DNA of 24,150 bases from positions 1 through 24,150 of the forward strand of contig DATJLQ010000058.1 in assembly GCA_035509415.1 (NCBI GenBank), written 5' to 3'. This DNA is from DATJLQ01 sp035509415. Its GTDB lineage: Bacteria; Pseudomonadota; Alphaproteobacteria; JACZXZ01. Numbering within the stretch: position 1 is the first letter of the stretch; every line of letters begins with the position of its first letter. Under the pieces are notes generated by a model, which did no database searches, was not told the origin of the DNA, and worked only from the letters and a program-made list of their open reading frames with translations. Made by a program: the position numbers and the translations under genes. Shown here piece after piece: positions 1 to 6,416 of this stretch.

Positions 1-167
1 ATGATCGACACGAACGACCCGCGCGCAACCTCAAGCTCGATCCCGCTCAAGACACGGTGCCGCCCCGCCCCAACCCCGTACTCCACCGCAACGTCCCGGA
101 GCGCGATCAGCGTCTCCGCCGTCGCAGCAGATTGGGTGCGGTCCTGTTTCGTCTCGCTGAGCGCCAT
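1..167 (-). CDS. ABC transporter ATPase, N-terminal fragment (cut by window edge)
   Basis: About 55 residues are visible, starting MALSETKQDRTQ. They contain the strand pattern LIALRDVAVEYG, then HRVLSGIELEVARGSFVSI, which is the segment that directly precedes Walker A in nitrate/sulfonate/taurine-type ATPases (family knowledge). The frame is open to base 1, so Walker A and everything after it lie outside the window. I chose the ATG at 165-167 because GAGG sits a few bases upstream; an in-frame ATG at 174-176 would add three residues. It begins about 30 bp after the glutathione transferase on the same strand and is probably the last visible gene of the dioxygenase operon. That would make it part of a third importer, feeding this pathway. 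The family call is fairly secure; the substrate is unknown. Confidence 0.75.
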   Translation of the reverse strand, partial: MALSETKQDRTQSAATAETLIALRDVAVEYGVGAGRHRVLSGIELEVARGSFVSI

Positions 168-198
168 GGTCCTCATGCCGGTCGAGCGCTTCGCGCGG

Positions 199-798
199 TC
201 AGCCGGTCGCTTTCTGGAACGCGGGCCGCTTCGCAACTTCGCCGTGCCAGCGCCGGAGATTGGTCAAGGCCGGAAGCTCGACGCCGAAGCCGAAGCAGCG
301 ATGGAGTGCCGGGCCGAGGGCTATGTCGGCGATGGTGAGCTCGGCGCCCACGACCCATTTGGCGCCGTTCATGCCGCGCTCGAGGATCGACATCACCTGG
401 CCGAGGGCCGCGACGTTGGCCGCGAATTGCGGGCTGCGCTTCTCGGGCTCGGTCTTCGCCTCGCGGAACACCGCGAGGTAGGGCTGATCGAGCACCGCGA
501 GCTGCCAATCCATCCAGCGCTCGATGCGGCTCTTGGCCGCGATCTCGCTCGCATAGAGGCGCCCGCCGGCCTTCGACGCGAGGTAGCGCAGGATCGTGTT
601 CGATTCCCAGATCGCGAAGTCGCCGTCGACGAGCGTCGGCACCTTGCCGTTGGGATTGAGCGTCAAATAGGCCTCGTCGGCCGTGTTGTTGAACTGGCGC
701 CCGTAATCCTCGCGGCTGTAGGGAAGGCCGAGCTCCTCCAAGAGCCACACGACTTTCTGCACGTTGCCCGAGGTCTTGCGTCCGAGTAGCCTGATCAC
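199..798 (-). CDS. Glutathione S-transferase family protein
   Basis: 199 residues, the usual GST length. The N-terminal thioredoxin-like domain (about 1-80) shows KTSGNVQKV with a likely catalytic Ser10, the cis-proline motif VPTL (Pro54) and the glutathione gamma-Glu contact ESNTI (65-69). The all-helical C-terminal domain follows, with the N-capping box TIADIA (155-160). The start is GTG at 796-798, preceded by GGGAGAG at good spacing; no in-frame ATG fits the N-terminus. It sits 35 bp after the RidA gene in the operon of a gentisate-type dioxygenase. Classical gentisate operons carry a GSH-dependent maleylpyruvate isomerase (zeta class), but this protein lacks the zeta SSCxWR-like motif. 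Isomerisation of the ring-fission product is therefore only a context-based inference; detoxification by conjugation is the alternative. Confidence 0.9.
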   Translation of the reverse strand: MIRLLGRKTSGNVQKVVWLLEELGLPYSREDYGRQFNNTADEAYLTLNPNGKVPTLVDGDFAIWESNTILRYLASKAGGRLYASEIAAKSRIERWMDWQLAVLDQPYLAVFREAKTEPEKRSPQFAANVAALGQVMSILERGMNGAKWVVGAELTIADIALGPALHRCFGFGVELPALTNLRRWHGEVAKRPAFQKATG

Positions 799-833
799 GG
801 CATCTCTCCCGTTCGTCGTTATGGGCCCGCGCG

Positions 834-1256
834 TCAGCGCGCGAGCGGCTTGTAGGCGATCGCGTCCATCTCGATCTTGCAGTCGATCACGGCGCGCGCC
901 TCGACGGTCGTGCGCGCGAGGCACGCGTCCGCGAAATACTCGCCGAATATCTTGTTGTAGCGGCCGAAGTTGCGCGCGTCGTCGAGGTAGGTGGTGACGC
1001 GCACCACGTCCGCGAGCGAGGCGCCCTCCTCGGCCAGGATCCGCTTGATGCATTCGATGGTCGAGCGGGTCTCCTCCTCGATGTTGCCGACGCACATGTT
1101 GCCCGCCGCGTCCTTCGCGACCTGGCCGGAGACGTAGATGTAGTCGCCCGCGCGTACCGCGGGATGGAACGGAAGGTTCGGGTTCTTCTTGCCGATCGGA
1201 TAGACATCGGCGCGCCGGCTGGCGCCGTGGGAAGCTGCGTCCTTCTTGTCGCTCAT
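834..1256 (-). CDS. RidA/YjgF family enamine/imine deaminase
   Basis: 140 residues, a single RidA domain. RidA proteins are homotrimers that hydrolyse reactive enamines or imines; relatives include 2-aminomuconate deaminase and RutC (family knowledge). The substrate-binding arginine equivalent to E. coli Arg105 is present in LARTTVEAR (Arg115), and the acidic residue equivalent to Glu120 in CKIEMDAIA (Glu129), so it should be active. The N-terminus carries about 15 extra residues before the domain. The start ATG has an excellent AGGGAGG site six bases upstream. It lies 12 bp after the LVIVD gene and 35 bp before the GST, in the bicupin dioxygenase operon. Being in that operon suggests that the ring-fission product, or a precursor, carries an amino group. 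This is inference. Confidence 0.92.
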   Translation of the reverse strand: MSDKKDAASHGASRRADVYPIGKKNPNLPFHPAVRAGDYIYVSGQVAKDAAGNMCVGNIEEETRSTIECIKRILAEEGASLADVVRVTTYLDDARNFGRYNKIFGEYFADACLARTTVEARAVIDCKIEMDAIAYKPLAR

Positions 1257-1268
1257 CGCTCACCCTCC

Positions 1269-2399
1269 CTAGAGCACGCTGGTTTCGAGAATGTCGATGC
1301 CGCGTTGGCGGTCGATCAGGTAGACGAGGCCGCGCCCGTCGAGGGTCACGTCGTTGGACGACGCGCGCTCGCAGCCTTGGGGTGCGTCGGGCGCGTAATG
1401 GCCGACCTCGCGCGGCTGGAACGGATCCGCGATGTCGACCAGGCGCAGCCCTTGCGCGAACCAGGCGAACGGGATGACCGTGCCGCCCGCCAAACGCTCG
1501 GAGGGCTGGTGGCAGCCGGTCATGGGCGGCTGCGGCGAGCCGTCGCGGTCGAGATCGGGCACCTGGAACGTGCCGATGGGGGTCGGCAAGCGCTCCTCGG
1601 TGATGTCGTAAATCCAGGCGAAGGACGGGGCCGCGGGCCACAGCTTCGCCACGTCCTCGTCGGCGACCACGAGCACGCGCCTTCCCTTGAGCGGCTGCGG
1701 CATCGGCAGGCACGTATGGGTCGGATGGGGAAACGCGGCCTGGGTCGCGCGGTGGGCCACGAGCTTCGGCTGCGTCATGTCGGAAATGTCGAGGATGAAG
1801 ACCCCGTGATGCCAATAGCTCACATAAAGCCGGTCGCCGAGGCGGAGCGGATGGTGGCAACGCGGCGCCGGCCAATCCTTCCAGGGATAATCCTCGCCCC
1901 CCGCCTGCCACTGGCCCGGGATCCACCAGCGCCCGACTTCTTGCGGATGGGCAGGGTCCGCGAGGTCGAGGATCATGACGATGTTGCCCACATAGCCCTC
2001 GACCGTGGGCGAGATGTAGGCGTAGCGTCCGTCGAAGGAGTAGCGGTGGACACCCTTCCCGGCCGTGCTCCATTTCGCGAGCTCTTTGGGCTGGGCCGGA
2101 TTCGAGACGTCGTAGATGCCGAGCCCGCCCATGAAGCCCGCGGGCCCGCCTTGGCCGAAGCGCTCGTGGTTCACGATCATGACCCCGTTCGCGACGCGCA
2201 CCTTGTGGGAATGCCAGCCCTCGGGCATGGGCACCGTCGCCAAGAGGCGCGGCGCTTTCGGGTCCGCCACGTCGTAGATCGAGGTGCCGTTCGGGTTGCG
2301 CATATGGCCGACGTAAAGCGTCGTGCCGTCGACCCAGACCTGGCCGCCGCCCGGGCAGTCGATATGGGAAACGAGTTTCGTGTTATGCGCGGTCGCCAT
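1269..2399 (-). CDS. LVIVD-repeat beta-propeller protein, probably cytoplasmic
   Basis: 376 residues. Repeats of the type hyDhaDPxxPxxha occur at about residues 42-54 (YDVADPKAPRLLA), 96-108 (YDVSNPAQPKELA), 144-156 (LDLADPAHPQEVG) and 203-215 (LDISDMTQPKLVA), with one more near the C-terminus (VDIADPFQPREVG). This is the LVIVD propeller pattern, related in fold to selenium-binding proteins. Histidines are frequent (WHSHK, CHHP, WHHG, FPHPTHT, GCHQP), so metal binding is conceivable but not shown. No signal peptide is visible, whereas many LVIVD proteins are exported. The ATG at 2397-2399 was chosen because the N-terminus fits the first propeller strand and AGGG lies upstream; longer versions would run into the dioxygenase gene. 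Its location between the dioxygenase and RidA genes ties it to that pathway. Its biochemical role is not known to me. Confidence 0.85.
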   Translation of the reverse strand: MATAHNTKLVSHIDCPGGGQVWVDGTTLYVGHMRNPNGTSIYDVADPKAPRLLATVPMPEGWHSHKVRVANGVMIVNHERFGQGGPAGFMGGLGIYDVSNPAQPKELAKWSTAGKGVHRYSFDGRYAYISPTVEGYVGNIVMILDLADPAHPQEVGRWWIPGQWQAGGEDYPWKDWPAPRCHHPLRLGDRLYVSYWHHGVFILDISDMTQPKLVAHRATQAAFPHPTHTCLPMPQPLKGRRVLVVADEDVAKLWPAAPSFAWIYDITEERLPTPIGTFQVPDLDRDGSPQPPMTGCHQPSERLAGGTVIPFAWFAQGLRLVDIADPFQPREVGHYAPDAPQGCERASSNDVTLDGRGLVYLIDRQRGIDILETSVL

Positions 2400-2431
2400 G
2401 AACGCCCTATCTCTCGAGCCCGGGCGCCGCG

Positions 2432-3586
2432 TCAAACGAGGCGGATCGTCTCGCCCGACGGCGCACGGCCCCACTTCTTGTAGAAGTCGAACGCCTTGAG
2501 CGCGGGCTCGTCGCTCGCGACGAACAGGATCGCGGGCTCGGTCGCGGACTCGTTGACGTGCTCGAGCCACTCGCCGCCCGGGACCGCGAGCGTGTCGAAC
2601 GGCTCCCAATCGAAGCGCTTGCCGCCGACGACGCTGTGGCCGCGTCCCTCGAAGGGCGCGACGAGGAGGCTCGCCGTCTGCTGCAGCGGCTCGGTGCGCT
2701 CGCCGGGGCGCAGCATCTGGGCGAAGAAGGTCATGGTCTTGAAGATCGGGCCGCCGGTCGTGGGATCGACGTACTCGATCATGATCGCCTCGCGCGGGTC
2801 GCCCGGATGGCCCTTATGGCGCTCGAGCATCGCGCGCATCTCGCTCCACGGATAGAAATACATGGGCGACGCCGCGCCCGTGCCGCGCTTGTGCGAGACG
2901 AAGCGCGGCAAGAGCCCGCCATGGCCGTAGATGCTCGCGGAATAATCGGGCGCAAAGCGCGCCGACTGGACCTTCTTCGCGACCGAATTGCCGTCCTCGA
3001 TCTCCTTGTAGTCGTGCTCGAAATAGATCGCGTTGAGCGTCTCGACCAAGGGGAGATCGAGGACCGAGAGGTTGATCGCCGGGTCGTCGCCCGTGTTGCC
3101 GTGATTGTGCCAGGTGTCGTGGGGGGTGAGCACCATGTCGCCCGGACCGAAGGTCATGTCCTCGCCCTCGACGCCGGTGAAGTTGCGCGTCCCCGTGAGG
3201 CCGAAACGGATCGCGTTGGGCGAGTGCCGGTGGGGCGGCATCACCTCGTTCGGGTCGTTGAGGCGGTAGGCGGTGTAGAGCGTGCTGACGGTCGCGCGTT
3301 GGGGCGCGAGGCCCGGATTAACAAGGATTAATGAACGTCGCTCCGAGTCGCTCATGCGAACCAATTCGGCTGCGCGGTAAAGCAATGGTTCGATATCGGT
3401 CCGGAAGCTCCAGCGATGCGCCACGGCCTTGCGGCTCGCCATCAATTGGCGCACCTCGTCATGGGCGACATCCGTCGTGGTCGCCCAAAAGGGGAACATG
3501 CTTTTATTGGATACGTCGTCGTATAAGGCCTTGAGGGCGGCGTCGCGATTGTCTCCCCGGTCGAGCCTCGAATTCTGAGCCACCAT
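2432..3586 (-). CDS. Gentisate 1,2-dioxygenase-family bicupin ring-cleavage dioxygenase
   Basis: 384 residues, two cupin domains. Members cleave gentisate or (amino-, nitro-)salicylates between the carboxyl- and hydroxyl-bearing carbons, using Fe(II). The iron ligands are visible in the N-terminal cupin: His119 and His121 in PPHRHSPNAIRF, and His160 in TWHNHGN. Arg127 and His162 also match active-site residues of salicylate 1,2-dioxygenase as I recall its numbering. The C-terminal cupin (about 280-365) has lost the histidine pair (TEPLQQTASLLVAPFEG), as expected for the non-catalytic half. Residues 104 and 106 are Tyr and Ala, where the salicylate enzyme has Trp and Gly. The start ATG has GGAGGG seven bases upstream. 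It is the first gene of the operon and faces the GntR regulator across the palindrome at 3678-3703. Family confidence is high; substrate is uncertain. Confidence 0.92.
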   Translation of the reverse strand: MVAQNSRLDRGDNRDAALKALYDDVSNKSMFPFWATTTDVAHDEVRQLMASRKAVAHRWSFRTDIEPLLYRAAELVRMSDSERRSLILVNPGLAPQRATVSTLYTAYRLNDPNEVMPPHRHSPNAIRFGLTGTRNFTGVEGEDMTFGPGDMVLTPHDTWHNHGNTGDDPAINLSVLDLPLVETLNAIYFEHDYKEIEDGNSVAKKVQSARFAPDYSASIYGHGGLLPRFVSHKRGTGAASPMYFYPWSEMRAMLERHKGHPGDPREAIMIEYVDPTTGGPIFKTMTFFAQMLRPGERTEPLQQTASLLVAPFEGRGHSVVGGKRFDWEPFDTLAVPGGEWLEHVNESATEPAILFVASDEPALKAFDFYKKWGRAPSGETIRLV

Positions 3587-3677
3587 CGACGTCCCTCCGC
3601 CTCAGCGCGCGTCCCAAAAACGCGTCGCCGACACTTAGCACAGGGCCTGAAACGCGGCAAAGGTTTTTGGCCCTTTT

Positions 3678-3703
3678 TCGAACCATTGCAGACAATGGTT
3701 CGA
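3678..3703. promoter_or_regulatory. Palindromic operator between dioxygenase operon and GntR gene
   Basis: A perfect inverted repeat with 11-bp arms (TCGAACCATTG / CAATGGTTCGA) around the spacer CAGA. The core ATTGNNNNCAAT resembles the ATTGTATACAAT-type operators of FCD-class GntR regulators (family knowledge). It lies about 92 bp upstream of the dioxygenase start and 87 bp upstream of the regulator start, so one site could serve both promoters. That the neighbouring GntR protein binds it is inference. Confidence 0.8.
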
Positions 3704-3789
3704 GGTGTTATAGGAGAAATGCGGCGCGCACGCGCAGCGCGCAAAAGGATTCGCGCGCAAAGCCTCTGAGGCAACGGAAGGGTCGAACG

Positions 3790-4509
3790 ATGGCGGGCCA
3801 GAACGACGCGACGCTCGGACGCTTGACGGCGATGATCGGCGAGGCGAGCGCTGCCGACGGGCGGCTGCCGCCCGAGCGCGCGCTTGCCTCCCAACTCGGC
3901 GTGAGCCGGCGCGCGGTGCGCCGCGCGCTCGAGCGCCTCGCGGCCGACGGTCAGGTGGTGCGGCGCCAGGGTGCCGGCACTTTCATCACCGGCTTCGAAG
4001 CGCCCGCGGGCGATCCGTTCCGGCGCGCGATCGAGCTCACCAATCCGGTCGAGGTGCTCGAGGTGCGCTTGGCCCTCGAGCCCATGCTCACGCGCCTCGC
4101 CGCGTTGCGCGCGTCGCGTTGCGACATCGACAAGCTCAACGAGCTCGCCGAGGCGACGCGCACCGCGCCCACGCCCACCGCCTACGAGCAGGCGGACGCC
4201 GCGTTCCACCGGCGCGTCGCCCTCGCCGCGCGCAACGCGCTCTTCCTCGCGGTGTTCGACGCGGTGATCGCGGCGATCGAGGACGCGTCCTGGCACGGCG
4301 TGCGCGAAAACGCCCATTGCAGCAAGAACAAGGCCGCCTATTCGGCGTTCCATCGCGAGATCGCGGACGCCATCGCGCGCCGCGACTGCGACCGCGCCGA
4401 AGAGCGCATGTTCGCCCATCTCAATCGGGTGCAGGAGAATTTGCGCACGGCGATTCAGCCGCGCCTCGGCACTTTCATCGCCCCGCCCGCGGCCGAGAAC
4501 GCGGCCTGA
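3790..4509 (+). CDS. GntR-family transcriptional regulator, FCD (FadR/VanR) subclass
   Basis: 239 residues. The winged helix-turn-helix occupies about 1-68 (LPPERALASQLGVSRRAVRRALERLAADGQVVRRQGAGTF, with the recognition helix around SRRAVRRAL). The C-terminal FCD helical domain spans about 85-225. All four metal/effector ligands of FCD domains are recognisable: Asp136, His140, His188 and His210. The domain binds carboxylic acid effectors in relatives. The ATG at 3790 was chosen because GGAAGGG precedes it and the protein then begins just before the wing-HTH; an upstream extension of 41 codons would overlap the operator. It is divergent from the dioxygenase operon and convergent with the GMC gene, 21 bp away. 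Likely a repressor of the dioxygenase operon relieved by an aromatic acid or a pathway product. Confidence 0.93.
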   Translation: MAGQNDATLGRLTAMIGEASAADGRLPPERALASQLGVSRRAVRRALERLAADGQVVRRQGAGTFITGFEAPAGDPFRRAIELTNPVEVLEVRLALEPMLTRLAALRASRCDIDKLNELAEATRTAPTPTAYEQADAAFHRRVALAARNALFLAVFDAVIAAIEDASWHGVRENAHCSKNKAAYSAFHREIADAIARRDCDRAEERMFAHLNRVQENLRTAIQPRLGTFIAPPAAENAA

Positions 4510-4530
4510 CCTGGATTCTGGTCCGACCGC

Positions 4531-6171
4531 CTAGACCTCGGCAGGGGCCAAGGGTGCGCGGCCGCGGATCATGTCCGAGGCCTTTTCCGCGATCATGATG
4601 ATGGGCGCGTTCACGTTGCCGCCCACGAGGTCGGGCATCACCGAGCCGTCGACCACGCGCAACCCGTCGACGCCGCGTAGCTTGAGCGTGGGATCGACCA
4701 CGGCGTCCGCGTCCGATGCGCGGCCCATGCGGCAGGTGCCGATCGGGTGGTGCACGCTCACCGCCGTCTTGCGCATGAAAGCCTCGAGCGCCTTCTCGTC
4801 GGCCGCCGCCCCGGGGACGGCCTCGGCCGCGAGATAAGGCGCCAAGGGCGCCTGGGCGACCACCTCGCGCGCCTTGTCGATGCCCGTGCGCAGGAGTGCC
4901 AGGTCGCGCGGCGCCGAAAAGAAATTCTCGTAGATGCGCAAGCTGGCCGCGGGATCGGCCGAGGCGAGCTCGACCCGCCCGCGGCTTTCCGGCCGCAGCA
5001 CGGCCACGCGGCAGCCGAACCCGTCCGGTCCGGGAGCGACGAACGGCCGCAAATAGGGATGGGTCGGGAACGGCGCCGCGAGGAACAGGAATTGGAGATC
5101 GGGCACCGTCACGCCAGGTGCGCTGCGCAGGAACGCGGTCGAGCCGACCGGCACGTCGCTCGCGGGCCCGCGCCCGAGGAAGCGCGCTTCCAGGATCGCG
5201 CGCAAAAGCCGGTCGTAGCGCATCGATTTCTGGAACGGGCTGGTCCCCTTGCGCCGGAAATTCAGCATCACCGAGATATGGTCCTGGAGGTTCCGGCCCA
5301 CGCCCGGAAGATCGACCAGCGGCGCGATGCCAAGCGCCTTGAGCGAATCCGCAGCACCGATGCCCGAGAGCATCAGGAGCTGCGGGCTGTTGAACACGCC
5401 GCCCGCGAGGATCACCTCGCGCGTCGCGCGCGCGATCCATCGCTCGCCGCGTCGGCGATACTCGACGCCGATCGCGCGGCCATGCTCGATCGCGATGCGG
5501 GTCGCGAGCGAGTCGGTCTCGACCGAAAGATTGGCGCGGCCGAGGGCCGGCCGCAGATAGGCCACGGCAGCGCTGCAGCGCCGCCCGCCGCGGATCGTCT
5601 CCTGGACGCGCGAGAAGCCTTCCTGCGCGGCGCCGTTATAGTCGCCCGGCACGGGATGGCCGGCAGCCCGTCCCGCTTCGATGAAGGCCTCGATGACGGG
5701 ATCTTGGTACTTGCTGCGTTGGACGCCGAGCGGGCCGCCCGCGCCGCGATAGGCGTCGGCCCCACCTTCCCAGCTCTCGGCGCGGCGGAAATAGGGCAGC
5801 ACCTCGCGATAGGACCAGCCCGCGAGACCGGACGCGGCCCAGCGGTCGTAATCGGCCGGGTGGCCGCGTACATAGGCCATGACGTTGACCGAGGACGAGC
5901 CGCCGATCACCTTGCCGCGCGCGCATTCGATGCGGCGGCCGTCGGCGTGCGGCTCGGGCTCGGTGAAATACATCCAGTCGTGGAGACGCGCGGGGAAGAT
6001 CTTGCCGATGCCGAGCGGGATGTGGATCCAGGGATCGCGGTCCCAGCCGCCCGCCTCGAGCACGAGCACGCGCGCGCTCGATACCTCGCTCAGCCGGTTC
6101 GCGAGCACGCAGCCGGCCGAGCCGGCGCCGACGATCACATAGTCGAATTCCGCCGTGCGCGTCTCGGGCAT
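4531..6171 (-). CDS. GMC-family FAD-dependent oxidoreductase (choline/alcohol dehydrogenase-like)
   Basis: 546 residues, typical for the glucose-methanol-choline family. The FAD-binding motif is DYVIVGAGSAGCVLANRLSE, with the GAGSAG loop at 15-20. The first GMC signature is GKVIGGSSSVNVMAYVRG, the second GGVFNSPQLLMLSGIG. The C-terminal active site has the conserved His475 in HHPIGTCRMG and Asn521 in GGNVNAPIIMIAEKA, the usual His/Asn pair. Such enzymes oxidise primary or secondary alcohols to carbonyls; the substrate cannot be predicted. The ATG at 6169-6171 sits ten residues before the FAD motif; upstream in-frame starts (a TTG at 6280-6282) would add a non-conserved tail. The ribosome-binding site is weak. 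It is downstream of the acyl-CoA-dehydrogenase homologue but separated by 245 bp, so it may have its own promoter. Confidence 0.93.
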   Translation of the reverse strand: MPETRTAEFDYVIVGAGSAGCVLANRLSEVSSARVLVLEAGGWDRDPWIHIPLGIGKIFPARLHDWMYFTEPEPHADGRRIECARGKVIGGSSSVNVMAYVRGHPADYDRWAASGLAGWSYREVLPYFRRAESWEGGADAYRGAGGPLGVQRSKYQDPVIEAFIEAGRAAGHPVPGDYNGAAQEGFSRVQETIRGGRRCSAAVAYLRPALGRANLSVETDSLATRIAIEHGRAIGVEYRRRGERWIARATREVILAGGVFNSPQLLMLSGIGAADSLKALGIAPLVDLPGVGRNLQDHISVMLNFRRKGTSPFQKSMRYDRLLRAILEARFLGRGPASDVPVGSTAFLRSAPGVTVPDLQFLFLAAPFPTHPYLRPFVAPGPDGFGCRVAVLRPESRGRVELASADPAASLRIYENFFSAPRDLALLRTGIDKAREVVAQAPLAPYLAAEAVPGAAADEKALEAFMRKTAVSVHHPIGTCRMGRASDADAVVDPTLKLRGVDGLRVVDGSVMPDLVGGNVNAPIIMIAEKASDMIRGRAPLAPAEV

Positions 6172-6200
6172 GATCGATCGAAGGGCTCGTGTCGTGTCGA

Positions 6201-6232
6201 CTTGTCTTGTCTCTTGTGTCTCGTCTCGTCCC
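6201..6232. repeat. Low-complexity purine/pyrimidine tract in GMC leader
   Basis: The plus strand reads as reiterated TCTTGTC/TCTCGTC units, so the minus-strand leader of the GMC gene is a purine-rich run of GACGAG and AAGAC units 30-60 bases before its start. It has no recognised function. It could be an unstructured leader helping ribosome access where the Shine-Dalgarno is weak. Confidence 0.45.
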
Positions 6233-6375
6233 TGGACGCGCCCGGCGACGAGGCCGCGCGCGACCGGGGTGCCGGGGCTCAAACCGGCGAAGGCGATTAT
6301 CCAGCGAGAATCAAAGCCTTAGCCGCCGTCACCCGGCGCGGTCCGCACCATCGCACGGGTGCCGCGACCGGTCAA

Positions 6376-6404
6376 GCGAACCACCGTTGCCGCGATTGGT
6401 TCGC
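6376..6404. promoter_or_regulatory. Inverted repeat GCGAACCA...TGGTTCGC upstream of GMC gene
   Basis: Perfect 8-bp arms GCGAACCA and TGGTTCGC are separated by 13 bp. The outer arms repeat the CGAACCA/TGGTTCG arms of the palindrome at 3678-3703, but the spacing is three bases longer and the ATTG/CAAT core is absent. It lies between the end of the acyl-CoA-dehydrogenase homologue and the GMC start. A weak second site for the GntR regulator is possible; a chance or terminator-type repeat is the alternative. Confidence 0.4.
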
Positions 6405-6416
6405 GCGTACCGCGCG

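Noticed and set aside
1..789. Long open frame on the plus strand opposite the GST gene
   Set aside because: It has no recognisable domain, is full of Arg/Ala/Leu as expected for antisense of GC-rich DNA, and the minus strand holds a clear GST with a ribosome site.
6280..6282. TTG start giving a longer GMC protein
   Set aside because: The added 37 residues look non-conserved, and ATG 6169-6171 lies at the normal distance before the FAD motif.
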